Shown here piece by piece: positions 1 through 10,639 of a stretch of DNA of 64,000 nt; position 1 is the first letter of the stretch; each line of letters opens with the position of its first letter. Under the pieces are notes generated by a model that was not told the origin of the DNA, did not search any database, and was given only the letters and a program-made list of their open reading frames with translations. The position numbers were made by a program, and so were the translations under genes. This stretch comes from an uncultured Lentisphaerota bacterium (GTDB lineage Bacteria; Verrucomicrobiota; Kiritimatiellia; CAIQIC01), in the NCBI GenBank assembly GCA_903912445.1, contig CAIWHP010000119.1, positions 1-64,000 of the forward strand. Reading direction: 5' to 3'.

Positions 1-1535
1 CCCACAGCGAAAGATTTTTCCAAGGCTTGGAACGAGGCGGCGGCTGTTTTTCCAAGGCTTGGAAAACTGTGTTTCGTCAGGTCGGTGGCGAGGCGCGGCC
101 AGACGCCGACGGCGAACAGGCTTACGAGCAGCAGCACGACCGCGAACTTTTCCGCGGCATGCGGCCCGGCGACCTGCTCCGTCACCCCGGCAACAGGGCC
201 GAAGCAGACCGTGCGGACGGCGCGCAGGAAATAGGTCGCGGTCAGCACCAGGCCCCAGACGCCGGCGGCCACCGCCAGCCGCATCCAGGGCGCGCCGTGC
301 AGCCAGGCGCCGAACAGCACGAGGATCTCGCTGACGAAGTTCGCGAAACCCGGCAGGCCGATGGCGGCGAGCACGGCCATCGTAAAGGTGACGCCGAGGA
401 ACGGCGCGCGGCGCGCGAGGCCGCCGTAGTCGGCCAGCTCGCGCCGGTTCGTCTGCGCCTCCAGCAGACCCCACAGGCCGAAGAGCAGCGCGGCGCTGAC
501 GCCGCTGGCGAAGATCATCAGCGCGACGCCCTGCGCGCCGATGCTGTTGAGCGCGGCGAGGCCGAGCAGCAGGTAGCCCGCGTGGCTGACCGAGGCCCAG
601 GCGATCAGCTTCTTGCCGTCGGTCTGGCGCAGCGCGATCCAGCCGATGTAGAGGATGTTCATGACCGCGGCCGCGGCCAGCAGCTTGGCGGCGAGCGGCG
701 CGCTGGCGGCAGGCAGCAGTGGCAGCGCGAGGCGCAGCAGGCCGTAGGCGGCGAGCTGCTTGAGCACGCCGGCGCTGAACATCGCCACCGTCGTCGGCGC
801 GGCCGCGTAGGCCGGCGGTGCCCAGACGTGCAGCGGCCACGCGGAGAGCAGCACGCCGAAGCCGACCGCGAGCAGCAGCACGATGGCGTTCGCGGCGGCG
901 GGGGGCAGCGGCGTCTGCTGCAGCGCGGCGGCCTGCGTGTCGAGGTCGAGCGCGCCCGGCGCGAAGCCGAAGAGCGCGACGATGCCGAGCAGCGCGAGCA
1001 GCGCGCCGGCGGAGGCGAAGAGGCTCAAGTGCAGCGCGGCGCGCTCGCGCTGGACGGTGTCGTCGGGTATGCCGGCGCGGCCCCAGCCGGCGATCAGGAC
1101 GTAGGCCACGAGCACCTCGAACTCCATGAAGAAATAGAAGAAGAACAGGTTGCGCGCCGCGAACGCGCCGAGCGCGCCGCCGACCAGCACGAGGTAGAGC
1201 AGGTGGAACTGCTTCGCGCGCGTCCGCACGTCGCGGCCGAGCAGCGTCCCCGCGAACCCGACCAGCGCGGCCAGCACCAGGCCGGGCGCGCTGACGCCAT
1301 CGAGCCCGAGCGTGAACTGGAGCTTCTGGCCGAGCCACGGATGCATCGAGGCGAACTGCACGCCGGCCTGGGCGCGGTCCAGCGACGCGAACAGCACGAG
1401 GCTGGCGACGAGCGTCAGGCCGGTCGTCAGCTGCGCGATCAGCCGGAACAGCCGCCCGGAAAACGCCGGCACCGTGACGCCGAACAGCGCCATCGCCAGG
1501 GGCAGCAAGACCGTTATGACAAGAAGATCAGCCAT
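1..1535 (-). CDS. nuoM: NADH-quinone oxidoreductase subunit M (NuoM), 3' end beyond window
   Basis: Membrane antiporter-like subunit of respiratory complex I, expected to carry one of the proton channels. I translated the minus strand from the ATG at 1535. It begins MADLLVITVLLPLAMAL and stays open to the window edge, about 511 codons, against roughly 500 residues usual for NuoM. Hydrophobic helices alternate throughout, and the segment FFFYFFMEFEVLVAYVL holds the conserved membrane glutamate expected in this family. It lies 231 bp after nuoL, and that spacer holds two repeats. Odd point: the natural-looking C-terminus (VWPRLATDLTKH) is followed in frame by two copies of the TTTTCC-N7-GGAAAA palindrome, which add a tail reading FPSLGK then FQALEK with no stop before base 1. 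The assignment follows family resemblance and operon position; the true stop is not visible. Confidence 0.93.
   Translation of the reverse strand, partial: MADLLVITVLLPLAMALFGVTVPAFSGRLFRLIAQLTTGLTLVASLVLFASLDRAQAGVQFASMHPWLGQKLQFTLGLDGVSAPGLVLAALVGFAGTLLGRDVRTRAKQFHLLYLVLVGGALGAFAARNLFFFYFFMEFEVLVAYVLIAGWGRAGIPDDTVQRERAALHLSLFASAGALLALLGIVALFGFAPGALDLDTQAAALQQTPLPPAAANAIVLLLAVGFGVLLSAWPLHVWAPPAYAAAPTTVAMFSAGVLKQLAAYGLLRLALPLLPAASAPLAAKLLAAAAVMNILYIGWIALRQTDGKKLIAWASVSHAGYLLLGLAALNSIGAQGVALMIFASGVSAALLFGLWGLLEAQTNRRELADYGGLARRAPFLGVTFTMAVLAAIGLPGFANFVSEILVLFGAWLHGAPWMRLAVAAGVWGLVLTATYFLRAVRTVCFGPVAGVTEQVAGPHAAEKFAVVLLLVSLFAVGVWPRLATDLTKHSFPSLGKTAAASFQALEKSFAV
15..66. repeat. Paired TTTTCC-N7-GGAAAA palindromes
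   Basis: Two copies with core AAGGCTT between the arms, centred at about 25 and 57 (32 bp apart). They lie in the extreme 3' part of nuoM and are read in frame as its C-terminal tail. Confidence 0.9.
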
Positions 1536-1611
1536 GAAATTGCCGATTGATGAGTTCCGATTGAAGCCAGCGGCGGAAGCCGCCGAGCCGATTTGTGGTA
1601 GTGAAGTTTTC

Positions 1612-1686
1612 GTAGGGGCGCAGGCTCGCTGCGCCCGCGGGTGTCGCTACCGACGCACATTGGGCGCAGCAAGTCTGCGCCCCTAC
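1612..1686. repeat. GTAGGGGCGCAG bipartite hairpin repeat (R1)
   Basis: Starts GTAGGGGCGCAG and ends CTGCGCCCCTAC. Each end carries its own GC hairpin with a CTCG or CAAGT-type loop. It lies in the nuoL-nuoM spacer. Relatives are at 10578-10601 (half) and 19307-19383. Confidence 0.88.
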
Positions 1687-1696
1687 AAGGAGCGTA

Positions 1697-1747
1697 CTGT
1701 AGCGGCGGCCTATGGCCGCCGACGGCGACTGCAAGTCGCCGCTACAG
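1697..1747. repeat. 51-bp CTGTAG...CTACAG double hairpin (R2)
   Basis: Exactly 51 bp, bounded by CTGTAGCGGC and GCCGCTACAG, with two internal hairpins. It follows R1 directly in the nuoL-nuoM spacer. Further 51-bp copies are at 4540-4590 and 34644-34694. Confidence 0.9.
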
Positions 1748-1766
1748 GCAATATGACCAAGAGCTT

Positions 1767-3605
<1,839 letters not shown>

Positions 3606-3607
3606 GG

Positions 3608-3916
3608 TTAGCCCCGCAAGCTCCTCAATAAATCGGTGACGACAGTGGAGCGTTGGCGGAAGAGGGCGACGATGATGGCGAGGCCGATGGCGACCTCGGC
3701 GGCGGCGATGGCGATGATGAAGGTGGCGAGCACCTGGCCGTCGGCGTGTCCGCCGTAGCGCGAGAACGCGACGAGCGCGAGGTTCGCGGCGTTCAGGTTC
3801 ATCTCCAGCCCCATGAACACGAGGAGCGCGTTCCGGCGCAGCACGATGCAGGCGAGCCCGAGCGCGAAGAGCGCGCCGCTGACGGCGAGATAATGGATGA
3901 GGCCGACGTGCATCAT
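3608..3916 (-). CDS. nuoK: NADH-quinone oxidoreductase subunit K (NuoK)
   Basis: Small membrane subunit of complex I, 102 aa from ATG 3916 (a second ATG follows at 3913). Three transmembrane helices are evident: LAVSGALFALGLACIV, LLVFMGLEMNLNAANLALVA and FIIAIAAAEVAIGLAIIVAL. The second helix holds the conserved glutamate in GLEMNLNAAN and the third the glutamate in AAAEVAIGL, both typical of NuoK proton paths. The start overlaps the nuoJ stop as ATGA, indicating translational coupling. Upstream in-frame codons exist, but they lie inside nuoJ and give a non-membrane arginine-rich sequence, so this start is preferred. The stop is TAA. Confidence 0.96.
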   Translation of the reverse strand: MMHVGLIHYLAVSGALFALGLACIVLRRNALLVFMGLEMNLNAANLALVAFSRYGGHADGQVLATFIIAIAAAEVAIGLAIIVALFRQRSTVVTDLLRSLRG

Positions 3917-4419
3917 GGCTGCTTCTCCTTGCGACCGAGCACGACGACGCCGATGGTCGCGGCGAGCAGGATGAGCGCGATGATCTCGACGGGCAGCAGA
4001 TAGCGGGTGAAGACCGGCGTCATGACGTTTTCGAGCGTGCCCTCGAACCACTGCTCCGGGATGGCGGCGAGCGCGCCGCTCTGCTTGAGCACCGGCAGGA
4101 GCGCGGTGGCCAGCGCGGCGACGGCGAGCGGGGCGCCGACCAGGCCGAGCAGGTTGCCATGCCACCAGCGGCGGCTCTCCTGGAAGTCGAGCAGCATGAC
4201 GACGAACAGGAACAGCACCATGATCGCGCCGGCGTAGACAAGCACCTGGATCAGCGCGAGGAAAAACGCCTGCAGCAGCACATAGAGCCCCGCGAGGAAG
4301 AAGAACGAGAGGACGAGATAGAGCCCGCTGGCGACGGCGTTGGGGCTGATCAGCACCAGCACGCCGCAGAGCAGCAGCGCGAGGCTGAAGAACCAGAAGA
4401 TGGCGTCGTAGGCGGTCAT
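3913..4419 (-). CDS. nuoJ: NADH-quinone oxidoreductase subunit J (NuoJ)
   Basis: Membrane subunit of complex I (168 aa). It starts MTAYDAIFWFFSLALLL and has five predicted helices. The family hallmark VYAGAIMVLFLFVVMLLD (the flexible helix-3 region) is present. An upstream start at 4575 would add 52 residues encoded mostly by the R3 and R2 repeats, so the ATG at 4419 is chosen. It overlaps nuoK by ATGA. The 232-bp spacer to nuoI upstream is almost entirely repeats, so expression probably depends on read-through from nuoI. Confidence 0.95.
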   Translation of the reverse strand: MTAYDAIFWFFSLALLLCGVLVLISPNAVASGLYLVLSFFFLAGLYVLLQAFFLALIQVLVYAGAIMVLFLFVVMLLDFQESRRWWHGNLLGLVGAPLAVAALATALLPVLKQSGALAAIPEQWFEGTLENVMTPVFTRYLLPVEIIALILLAATIGVVVLGRKEKQP

Positions 4420-4448
4420 GGCGCGCACCTCAATTTGCTTCCGCAGCT

Positions 4449-4514
4449 GTGGGCGGGGCTTCCAGCCCCGCGTTGTGGGTGGGGTGGGCTCGCGGGGCTG
4501 GAAGCCCCGCCCAC
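4449..4514. repeat. GTGGGCGGGGC...GCCCCGCCCAC repeat (R3)
   Basis: Inverted arms GTGGGCGGGGCTTCCAGCCC and GGGCTGGAAGCCCCGCCCAC enclose a short GT-rich centre. It lies in the nuoI-nuoJ spacer. A diverged second copy is at 34707-34774, again next to an R2 copy. Confidence 0.88.
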
Positions 4515-4539
4515 AAAGAGGGGTTGAACTGTAGGTTGG

Positions 4540-4590
4540 CTGTAGCGGCGGTCTGTGACCGCCGACGGCGACCACAGGTCGCCGCTACAG
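4540..4590. repeat. 51-bp CTGTAG...CTACAG double hairpin (R2)
   Basis: Same length, ends and half-order as the copy at 1697-1747. The hairpin loops differ by base changes that keep the stems paired. Confidence 0.9.
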
Positions 4591-4651
4591 AAGAGGCCCG
4601 GCGGGACGCCTCGCCCCAGCTGGCCACAACCGCTTATATCAAAACGGATCG

Positions 4652-5155
4652 TCATTTCTTCTTCCACTTGCAGATGGGGTCTTCGTGGACGCCGCCGAGC
4701 TCGAGGAGCCTGTCCTTGTGGAACTGGAGCTCGGCGCGCTTGTAGCCGGTGATGGCGAAAGTTTTCTTCAGGAAGATCGCCTGCTCCGGGCAGACTTCCT
4801 CGCATTGGCCGCAGTAGATGCAGCGGGTCATATCGATGACGAAATCCTCCGGCTCCTTCTCGATCTTGGCCTCCGCGGGCGCATGCGGATCGCGCTTGCC
4901 GGGGAACAGGCGGATGGCCTTGGGCGGGCAGACGAACTCGCAGAGCTGGCACGAGACGCACTTGACCTGCCCATCCTGGTTGCGGACGAGCACGGGCGCG
5001 CCGCGGTACTTGCCGAGCAGCTTGAACTTCTCCTCGGGATATTGGCGGGTGAACTTTTTGCGCGGGATGTGCTTGAGCGTGAGCCACATGCCCGCGAGGA
5101 TCTGCGGCAAATAGAGCCGGTCGAGGAACGTCAGCTTGGGTCGCCGGACCTTCAT
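4652..5155 (-). CDS. nuoI: NADH-quinone oxidoreductase subunit I (NuoI), 2x[4Fe-4S]
   Basis: Ferredoxin-like subunit of the complex I connecting arm, 167 aa, passing electrons between the NuoG chain and cluster N2 in NuoB. Two complete 4Fe-4S motifs are visible, CVSCQLCEFVCP and CIYCGQCEEVCP, each followed by the expected proline. The N-terminus MKVRRPKLTFLDRLYLPQIL is amphipathic, as in NuoI. ATG 5155 overlaps the nuoH TGA (ATGA); longer upstream starts fall inside nuoH. The C-terminal tail, ending KWKKK, is unremarkable. Confidence 0.97.
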   Translation of the reverse strand: MKVRRPKLTFLDRLYLPQILAGMWLTLKHIPRKKFTRQYPEEKFKLLGKYRGAPVLVRNQDGQVKCVSCQLCEFVCPPKAIRLFPGKRDPHAPAEAKIEKEPEDFVIDMTRCIYCGQCEEVCPEQAIFLKKTFAITGYKRAELQFHKDRLLELGGVHEDPICKWKKK

Positions 5156-6186
5156 GCGCCACCCCGCAGGCCGAGGACGATGGCGGTGATCAGGATGTTG
5201 AGCAGCGCGAGCGGGAAGAGCACCTTCCAGCCGAGGCCCATGAGCTGGTCGTAGCGCAGGCGCGGCACGGTCCAGCGCACCCAGATGAAGAGGAACAGCA
5301 CGCACGCGGTCTTGGCGATGAAGATCGCGACGTGCGCCGCGCCGACCCACCAGACCAGCGCCGGCGCGTTGAAGGGCGCGAAGGGCAGCGACCAGCCGCC
5401 GAGGAACAGCGTCACCAGCAGCATCGAGGCGACCATCATGTTGGCGTACTCGCCGAGGAAGAACAGGCCGAACTTGAGCGAGCCATATTCAATGTTGTAG
5501 CCGCTGACCAGCTCCTGCTCCGCCTCCGGGAAGTCGAACGGCGCGCGGTTGGTCTCGGCGAACATGCAGACCAGGAAGAGGAACGCGGCGAGCGGCTGCT
5601 GCCAGACGAGCCAGCCGTGGCCGGCCTGGTAGAGCACGGTCTGCGTCAGGTTCAGCGTCTGCGTCTGCATGAAGACCGCGACGAGGCTCAGGCCGATGCA
5701 GACCTCGTAGGAGATCAGCTGCGCGGCGGAGCGGACGCCGCCGAGGAACGGGTACTTTGAGTTGCTCGACCAGCCCGCGAGGACGATGCCGTAGACGCTG
5801 AACGCGCCGACCGCGAACACGACCAGCATGCCCGGGCCGATGTCCGCCAGCACGCAGCTCATCGGGCCGAGGTTGCTGCCCCACGGCATCAGCGCCATCG
5901 TCAGCAGCGCCGGCAGGAAGACCAGCGTCGGCGCGAGGATGTAATAGGCCTTGCGGACGTGGTTCGGGATGAAGTCTTCCTTCAGGAACAGCTTGAGCGC
6001 GTCGGCCCACGGCTGCATCAAGCCGAACCACCCCGTGCGGTTCGGGCCGATGCGGTCTTGGATCGCCGCGCAGACCCAGCGCTCCGCCATGACCGTGTAG
6101 GGCACGATCGCGAACGTGATCACGAAGATCGCGAGAATGCGGATGCCCACGAAGATCCATTCCCATATGACAGCGTCTAAATGCAT
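5152..6186 (-). CDS. nuoH: NADH-quinone oxidoreductase subunit H (NuoH)
   Basis: Membrane subunit that forms the quinone-access chamber of complex I (344 aa, about eight helices). Family signatures seen include IQDRIGPNRTGWFGLMQPWA near residues 41-60 and the acidic loop ETNRAPFDFPEAEQELVSGY, which lines the quinone site. The ATG at 6186 is preferred; a TTG two codons upstream (6192) is possible. The 110-bp spacer to nuoG is low-complexity rather than promoter-like. It overlaps nuoI by ATGA. Confidence 0.96.
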   Translation of the reverse strand: MHLDAVIWEWIFVGIRILAIFVITFAIVPYTVMAERWVCAAIQDRIGPNRTGWFGLMQPWADALKLFLKEDFIPNHVRKAYYILAPTLVFLPALLTMALMPWGSNLGPMSCVLADIGPGMLVVFAVGAFSVYGIVLAGWSSNSKYPFLGGVRSAAQLISYEVCIGLSLVAVFMQTQTLNLTQTVLYQAGHGWLVWQQPLAAFLFLVCMFAETNRAPFDFPEAEQELVSGYNIEYGSLKFGLFFLGEYANMMVASMLLVTLFLGGWSLPFAPFNAPALVWWVGAAHVAIFIAKTACVLFLFIWVRWTVPRLRYDQLMGLGWKVLFPLALLNILITAIVLGLRGGA

Positions 6187-6300
6187 GCCCAACTCTTAAT
6201 CCTAATCTTAACTCCTGCTCTTAATCTTCCTGATCATCCGTCGTCAGTCGTACGTTGTCCGTTGCCTTCCACAAATCATAAATCTGAAATCGTAAATCAT
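6181..6300. repeat. Low-complexity spacer of quasi-repeated 7-9 bp words
   Basis: The nuoG-nuoH spacer is built from near-repeats such as CTTAATCCTAATCTTAA, GTCGTCAGTCGTACGTTGTC and AATCATAAATCTGAAATC. Similar words occur at 10609-10640 (AATCCGCAATTGGCAATTC), 12595-12625 and 18235-18270. No promoter or terminator stands out. Confidence 0.6.
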
Positions 6301-8072
6301 ACATCGCGGCCTTGGCTTCCAAGGCCGTCCAGCGTCCAGCCCTTCAGTGCGGGGCTTTCCGCCGCCATGGCCGCGAACACTTTTCCAAGGCTTGGAAAAA
6401 CAGGCGTTGTCACGTTCCAAGCGTTGGCAGCCTTTGGCTGCCCGTCTCGCAAAGCTCGGCTGGAAACCGCCGCGAGCAGCTCGCTCAAGCTCTGCCACTC
6501 GGGGCGCGCCGCGCCGGGCGCGGCGACCGCCGGGCTGAGCTGTTGCATGCGGCCCTTGGCGTTGACAAACGTACCGCCTTTTTCGGCAAACGACGCGCCC
6601 GGCAGCACCACGTGCGCCGCCGCCGTCGTCGCGCCGGGCAGCGTATCCAGCACGACCAGCAACTCCAGCTTGGCCAGCAACTCCGCGCCGATGCCCGCGG
6701 CGGTCACGTCTTCGCCGAGCACGAGCAGCGCCTTGATTTCGCCGCGCGCGATGCCCGCGGCGAGCTCCGCGAGGCGGCTGCCCGGCGGATGGGCGGCGAC
6801 GCCGGCTAGCTGCGCGCCGCGCATGTTCGGGTTGCGGTCGGCGTCGAGCAAGAATTTATCGGCCGCACCGCTGCGCGGGACGCTGTCGAGCAGGCCAGCA
6901 TTTGCGCCGGGTCGGAGACCCGGCCTACAAACAGCATCCAAGCTTGCGGCGGTTTCTGTAGGCCGAGTCTCCGACTCGGCGTCTGCGTCGATCTGGGGCG
7001 AGGTTGTGAGAACTTGGAACAGTTTGGCGAAGAGGAACAGCTCCTCGGTCGTCGCGCGCGCCGAGCCGATGCCGGCGACTTGGCCGCCGGCGGCGCGGAT
7101 GGCGGCGAGCCGCTGGGCGACGTGGGCGATGGCCACGGGCCATTCTGCCGGGGCACCATCGACGAGCGGCGTGGCCAGGCGCGCCGGATCGTTGATGAAT
7201 TTGTAGTTCAGCCGGCCCTGGTCGCACATCCAGCACTGGTTGACGGCGGGATTGTCGCGCGGCGTCTGGCGGTAGACCACGTCCTCGCGCGAACCGATGA
7301 GCGTGTTGCAACCGGTGGCGCAGTGCGGGCAGAGGCTCGGCGTCTCCTTGAGGAACCAGACGCGCTGGCGGAAACGGAAGTCCGTCGAGGTCAGCGCGCC
7401 AACCGGGCAGAGATCCACGATGTTGAGGTCGTAGTTCGTCGCCGGCTCCTGGCCGGGGTAGCAGGTGAGCGTCGAGCGGCTGCCGCGCGCCACGAAGCCG
7501 AGGCAGTCCTGCCCGGCGACGTCGCGCATGAAGCGGATGCAGCGCGAGCAGAGGATGCAGCGCTCGTCGTCGAGCATGAGCTTCGCGTTGAGCGCGACGT
7601 GCTTAGGCTTGTGCTCCTTCTCCTCGACGAAACGGCTGCAGCCCTGGCCGTAGTCCACGGCGAGCTCCTGCAGGCGGCATTCGCCGGCCTGGTCGCAGAT
7701 CGGGCAGTCGAGCGGATGATTGATGAGCAGGAATTCCATCACGCCGCGCCGCGCCTTGATGACGCGCGGGGTGCGGGTCAGCACCGCCATGCCCTCGCTG
7801 ACCGGCGTGTTGCAGGCGATGGTCAGCTTCGGGCCAAAGTTGACCCGCGGCCGGCCGTCGGCGTCGAGCACGGGCTTGCGGTCCGGCCCGAGCTGGGGCA
7901 AACCGACCTCGACGAGGCACATGCGGCAGTTGCCGGCGATCGGGAGCCGCGGGTGATAGCAGAAGTGCGGGATCTCGACCCCCGCCAGCCGGGCCGCCTC
8001 GATGAGGTTCGTGCCCGGCGCGGCGAGCACCTCGCGGCCATCCATCAGCAATTTGACATTTTCCACGCTCAT
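6297..8072 (-). CDS. nuoG: NADH-quinone oxidoreductase subunit G (NuoG), carries in-frame repeat inserts
   Basis: Iron-sulfur subunit of the complex I NADH arm (591 aa from ATG 8072; the preceding TTG is not needed). In order it shows a 2Fe-2S ferredoxin region with HFCYHPRLPIAGNCRMCLVE, the His/Cys cluster region around CPICDQAGECRLQ, a 4Fe-4S motif CILCSRCIRFMRD, a CPHCATGCN motif and a shortened molybdopterin-oxidoreductase-like region. It is short for the family (commonly 680-900 aa). Residues of about 363-390 are encoded by a pair of R4 hairpin repeats (6905-6983), and residues of about 558-564 by a TTTTCC-N7-GGAAAA palindrome (6381-6399), neither of which breaks the frame. The start codon shares a base with the ORF6N stop (TGATG). 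Confidence 0.93.
   Translation of the reverse strand: MSVENVKLLMDGREVLAAPGTNLIEAARLAGVEIPHFCYHPRLPIAGNCRMCLVEVGLPQLGPDRKPVLDADGRPRVNFGPKLTIACNTPVSEGMAVLTRTPRVIKARRGVMEFLLINHPLDCPICDQAGECRLQELAVDYGQGCSRFVEEKEHKPKHVALNAKLMLDDERCILCSRCIRFMRDVAGQDCLGFVARGSRSTLTCYPGQEPATNYDLNIVDLCPVGALTSTDFRFRQRVWFLKETPSLCPHCATGCNTLIGSREDVVYRQTPRDNPAVNQCWMCDQGRLNYKFINDPARLATPLVDGAPAEWPVAIAHVAQRLAAIRAAGGQVAGIGSARATTEELFLFAKLFQVLTTSPQIDADAESETRPTETAASLDAVCRPGLRPGANAGLLDSVPRSGAADKFLLDADRNPNMRGAQLAGVAAHPPGSRLAELAAGIARGEIKALLVLGEDVTAAGIGAELLAKLELLVVLDTLPGATTAAAHVVLPGASFAEKGGTFVNAKGRMQQLSPAVAAPGAARPEWQSLSELLAAVSSRALRDGQPKAANAWNVTTPVFPSLGKVFAAMAAESPALKGWTLDGLGSQGRDV
6381..6399. repeat. TTTTCC-N7-GGAAAA palindrome inside nuoG
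   Basis: A perfect copy with core AAGGCTT, read in frame near the NuoG C-terminus as FPSLGK, the same hexapeptide produced at the nuoM end. Confidence 0.9.
6905..6983. repeat. GCCGGGTCGGAGACCCGGC hairpin pair inside nuoG (R4)
   Basis: Two R4 hairpins face outward. The first ends CCCGGCCTACA and the second begins TGTAGGCCGAGTC; about 28 bp of non-hairpin sequence lies between them. The whole block stays in the nuoG reading frame. Other R4 hairpins are at 12546-12570 and within 55879-56023. Confidence 0.88.
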
Positions 8073-8685
8073 CAACGTCGTGCCTTGCTCCGTTTGGCGC
8101 GATAGACGCCGCGCGACTCCGCCACGCCAAAACCGATGCGCTTGCGCAGCGGCTCCGGCGGCTCGACCAGTTGCTTCATTTCGTCCAGCAGATGCAAGAT
8201 CGCCCGTTCGTGTCCATCCAGCCGCTCGGTCAGCTTGCGCTCCAGTTCGGCCAATTTTTGCGCCAGATCCCGGTGTCCGGCCAGCGCTTCGCGCATCTGC
8301 ACAAATGCGCGGACAACGAACAGACTCATCTGTACCGCCCGCGGGCTGTTCAGCAGCGCCGCCGCCATGATCGCGCCGTGCTCGGTGAAAGCGAAGGGCG
8401 CGTGCCGAAAAATACGGTTGGATGCGGTCGCAGTTTGCGACCGCATGTCATATTGAGTGGCGGAAACAAAGGTCGCAATTTGCGACCTTAGATTTGCAAC
8501 CTCTTGGCGTTCAAGCTGGAAGACAAAGTCCTCGGGGAATCTATCCTGGTTCCGCTTGACGGCCTCGTTGAGGCGTTTGGTCGTCACGCCGTAGATCTCG
8601 GCGAGGTCGGCGTCGAGGATGACGCGCCGCCCGCGCAGTTCAAAAATGCGACTGGCGACTCGCGCCAGCGGCATGGGGTTGGCGC

Positions 8686-8689
<4 letters not shown>
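8072..8689 (-). CDS. ORF6N-domain DNA-binding protein embedded in the nuo operon
   Basis: An ORF6N-family protein (205 aa), a domain found mostly in phage and mobile-element regulators. The domain spans about residues 13-125: ASRIFELRGRRVILDADLAE, then NQDRFPEDFVFQLE and FAFTEHGAIMAAALLNSPRA, then a predicted coiled-coil tail (about 130-180). The start is GTG 8689, inside the nuoEF stop (GTGA), with GGGAGGTG just upstream as ribosome site; an ATG start at 8713 would lie deeper in nuoEF. Its TGA shares a base with the nuoG ATG, so it is coupled at both ends. The middle of the domain is unusual: LRSQIAT (67-73) and MRSQTAT (82-88) are near-duplicates, each encoded by a DNA palindrome. Function here is unknown; autoregulation or operon regulation is inference. 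Confidence 0.85.
8422..8489. repeat. Two TGCGACC-type palindromes within the ORF6N gene
   Basis: At 8422-8446, arms ATGCGGTCGCA and TGCGACCGCAT flank a 3-nt centre. At 8469-8489, arms AAGGTCGCAA and TTGCGACCTT flank one base. The centres are about 45 bp apart. Both are inside the reading frame. Confidence 0.85.
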
Positions 8690-10482
<1,793 letters not shown>

Positions 10483-10494
10483 TTCAAAATTTCG

Positions 10495-10543
10495 TTTTCC
10501 AAACCTTGGAAAAAACCGCTGTTTCCTTTTCCAATGCTTGGAA
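10495..10543. repeat. Paired TTTTCC-N7-GGAAAA palindromes
   Basis: Cores AAACCTT and AATGCTT, centred at about 10504 and 10536 (32 bp apart). They lie immediately upstream of the nuoEF start. Confidence 0.9.
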
Positions 10544-10577
10544 CTTCTGCCGACGCGCTTTCTCCCGCGACGCCGAC

Positions 10578-10601
10578 GGGCGCAGCAAGCTGCGCCCCTA
10601 C
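10578..10601. repeat. Half R1 hairpin
   Basis: GGGCGCAG-CAAG-CTGCGCCC followed by CTAC. A single hairpin of the R1 type in the nuoD-nuoEF spacer. Confidence 0.8.
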
Positions 10602-10639
10602 AACAAATCCGCAATCCGCAATTGGCAATTCGCAAGGCT

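Noticed and set aside
27-1550. Long plus-strand open frame opposite nuoM (507 aa)
   Set aside because: Arg/Gln/Glu-rich composition typical of an antisense frame in high-G+C DNA; the opposite strand is clearly nuoM.
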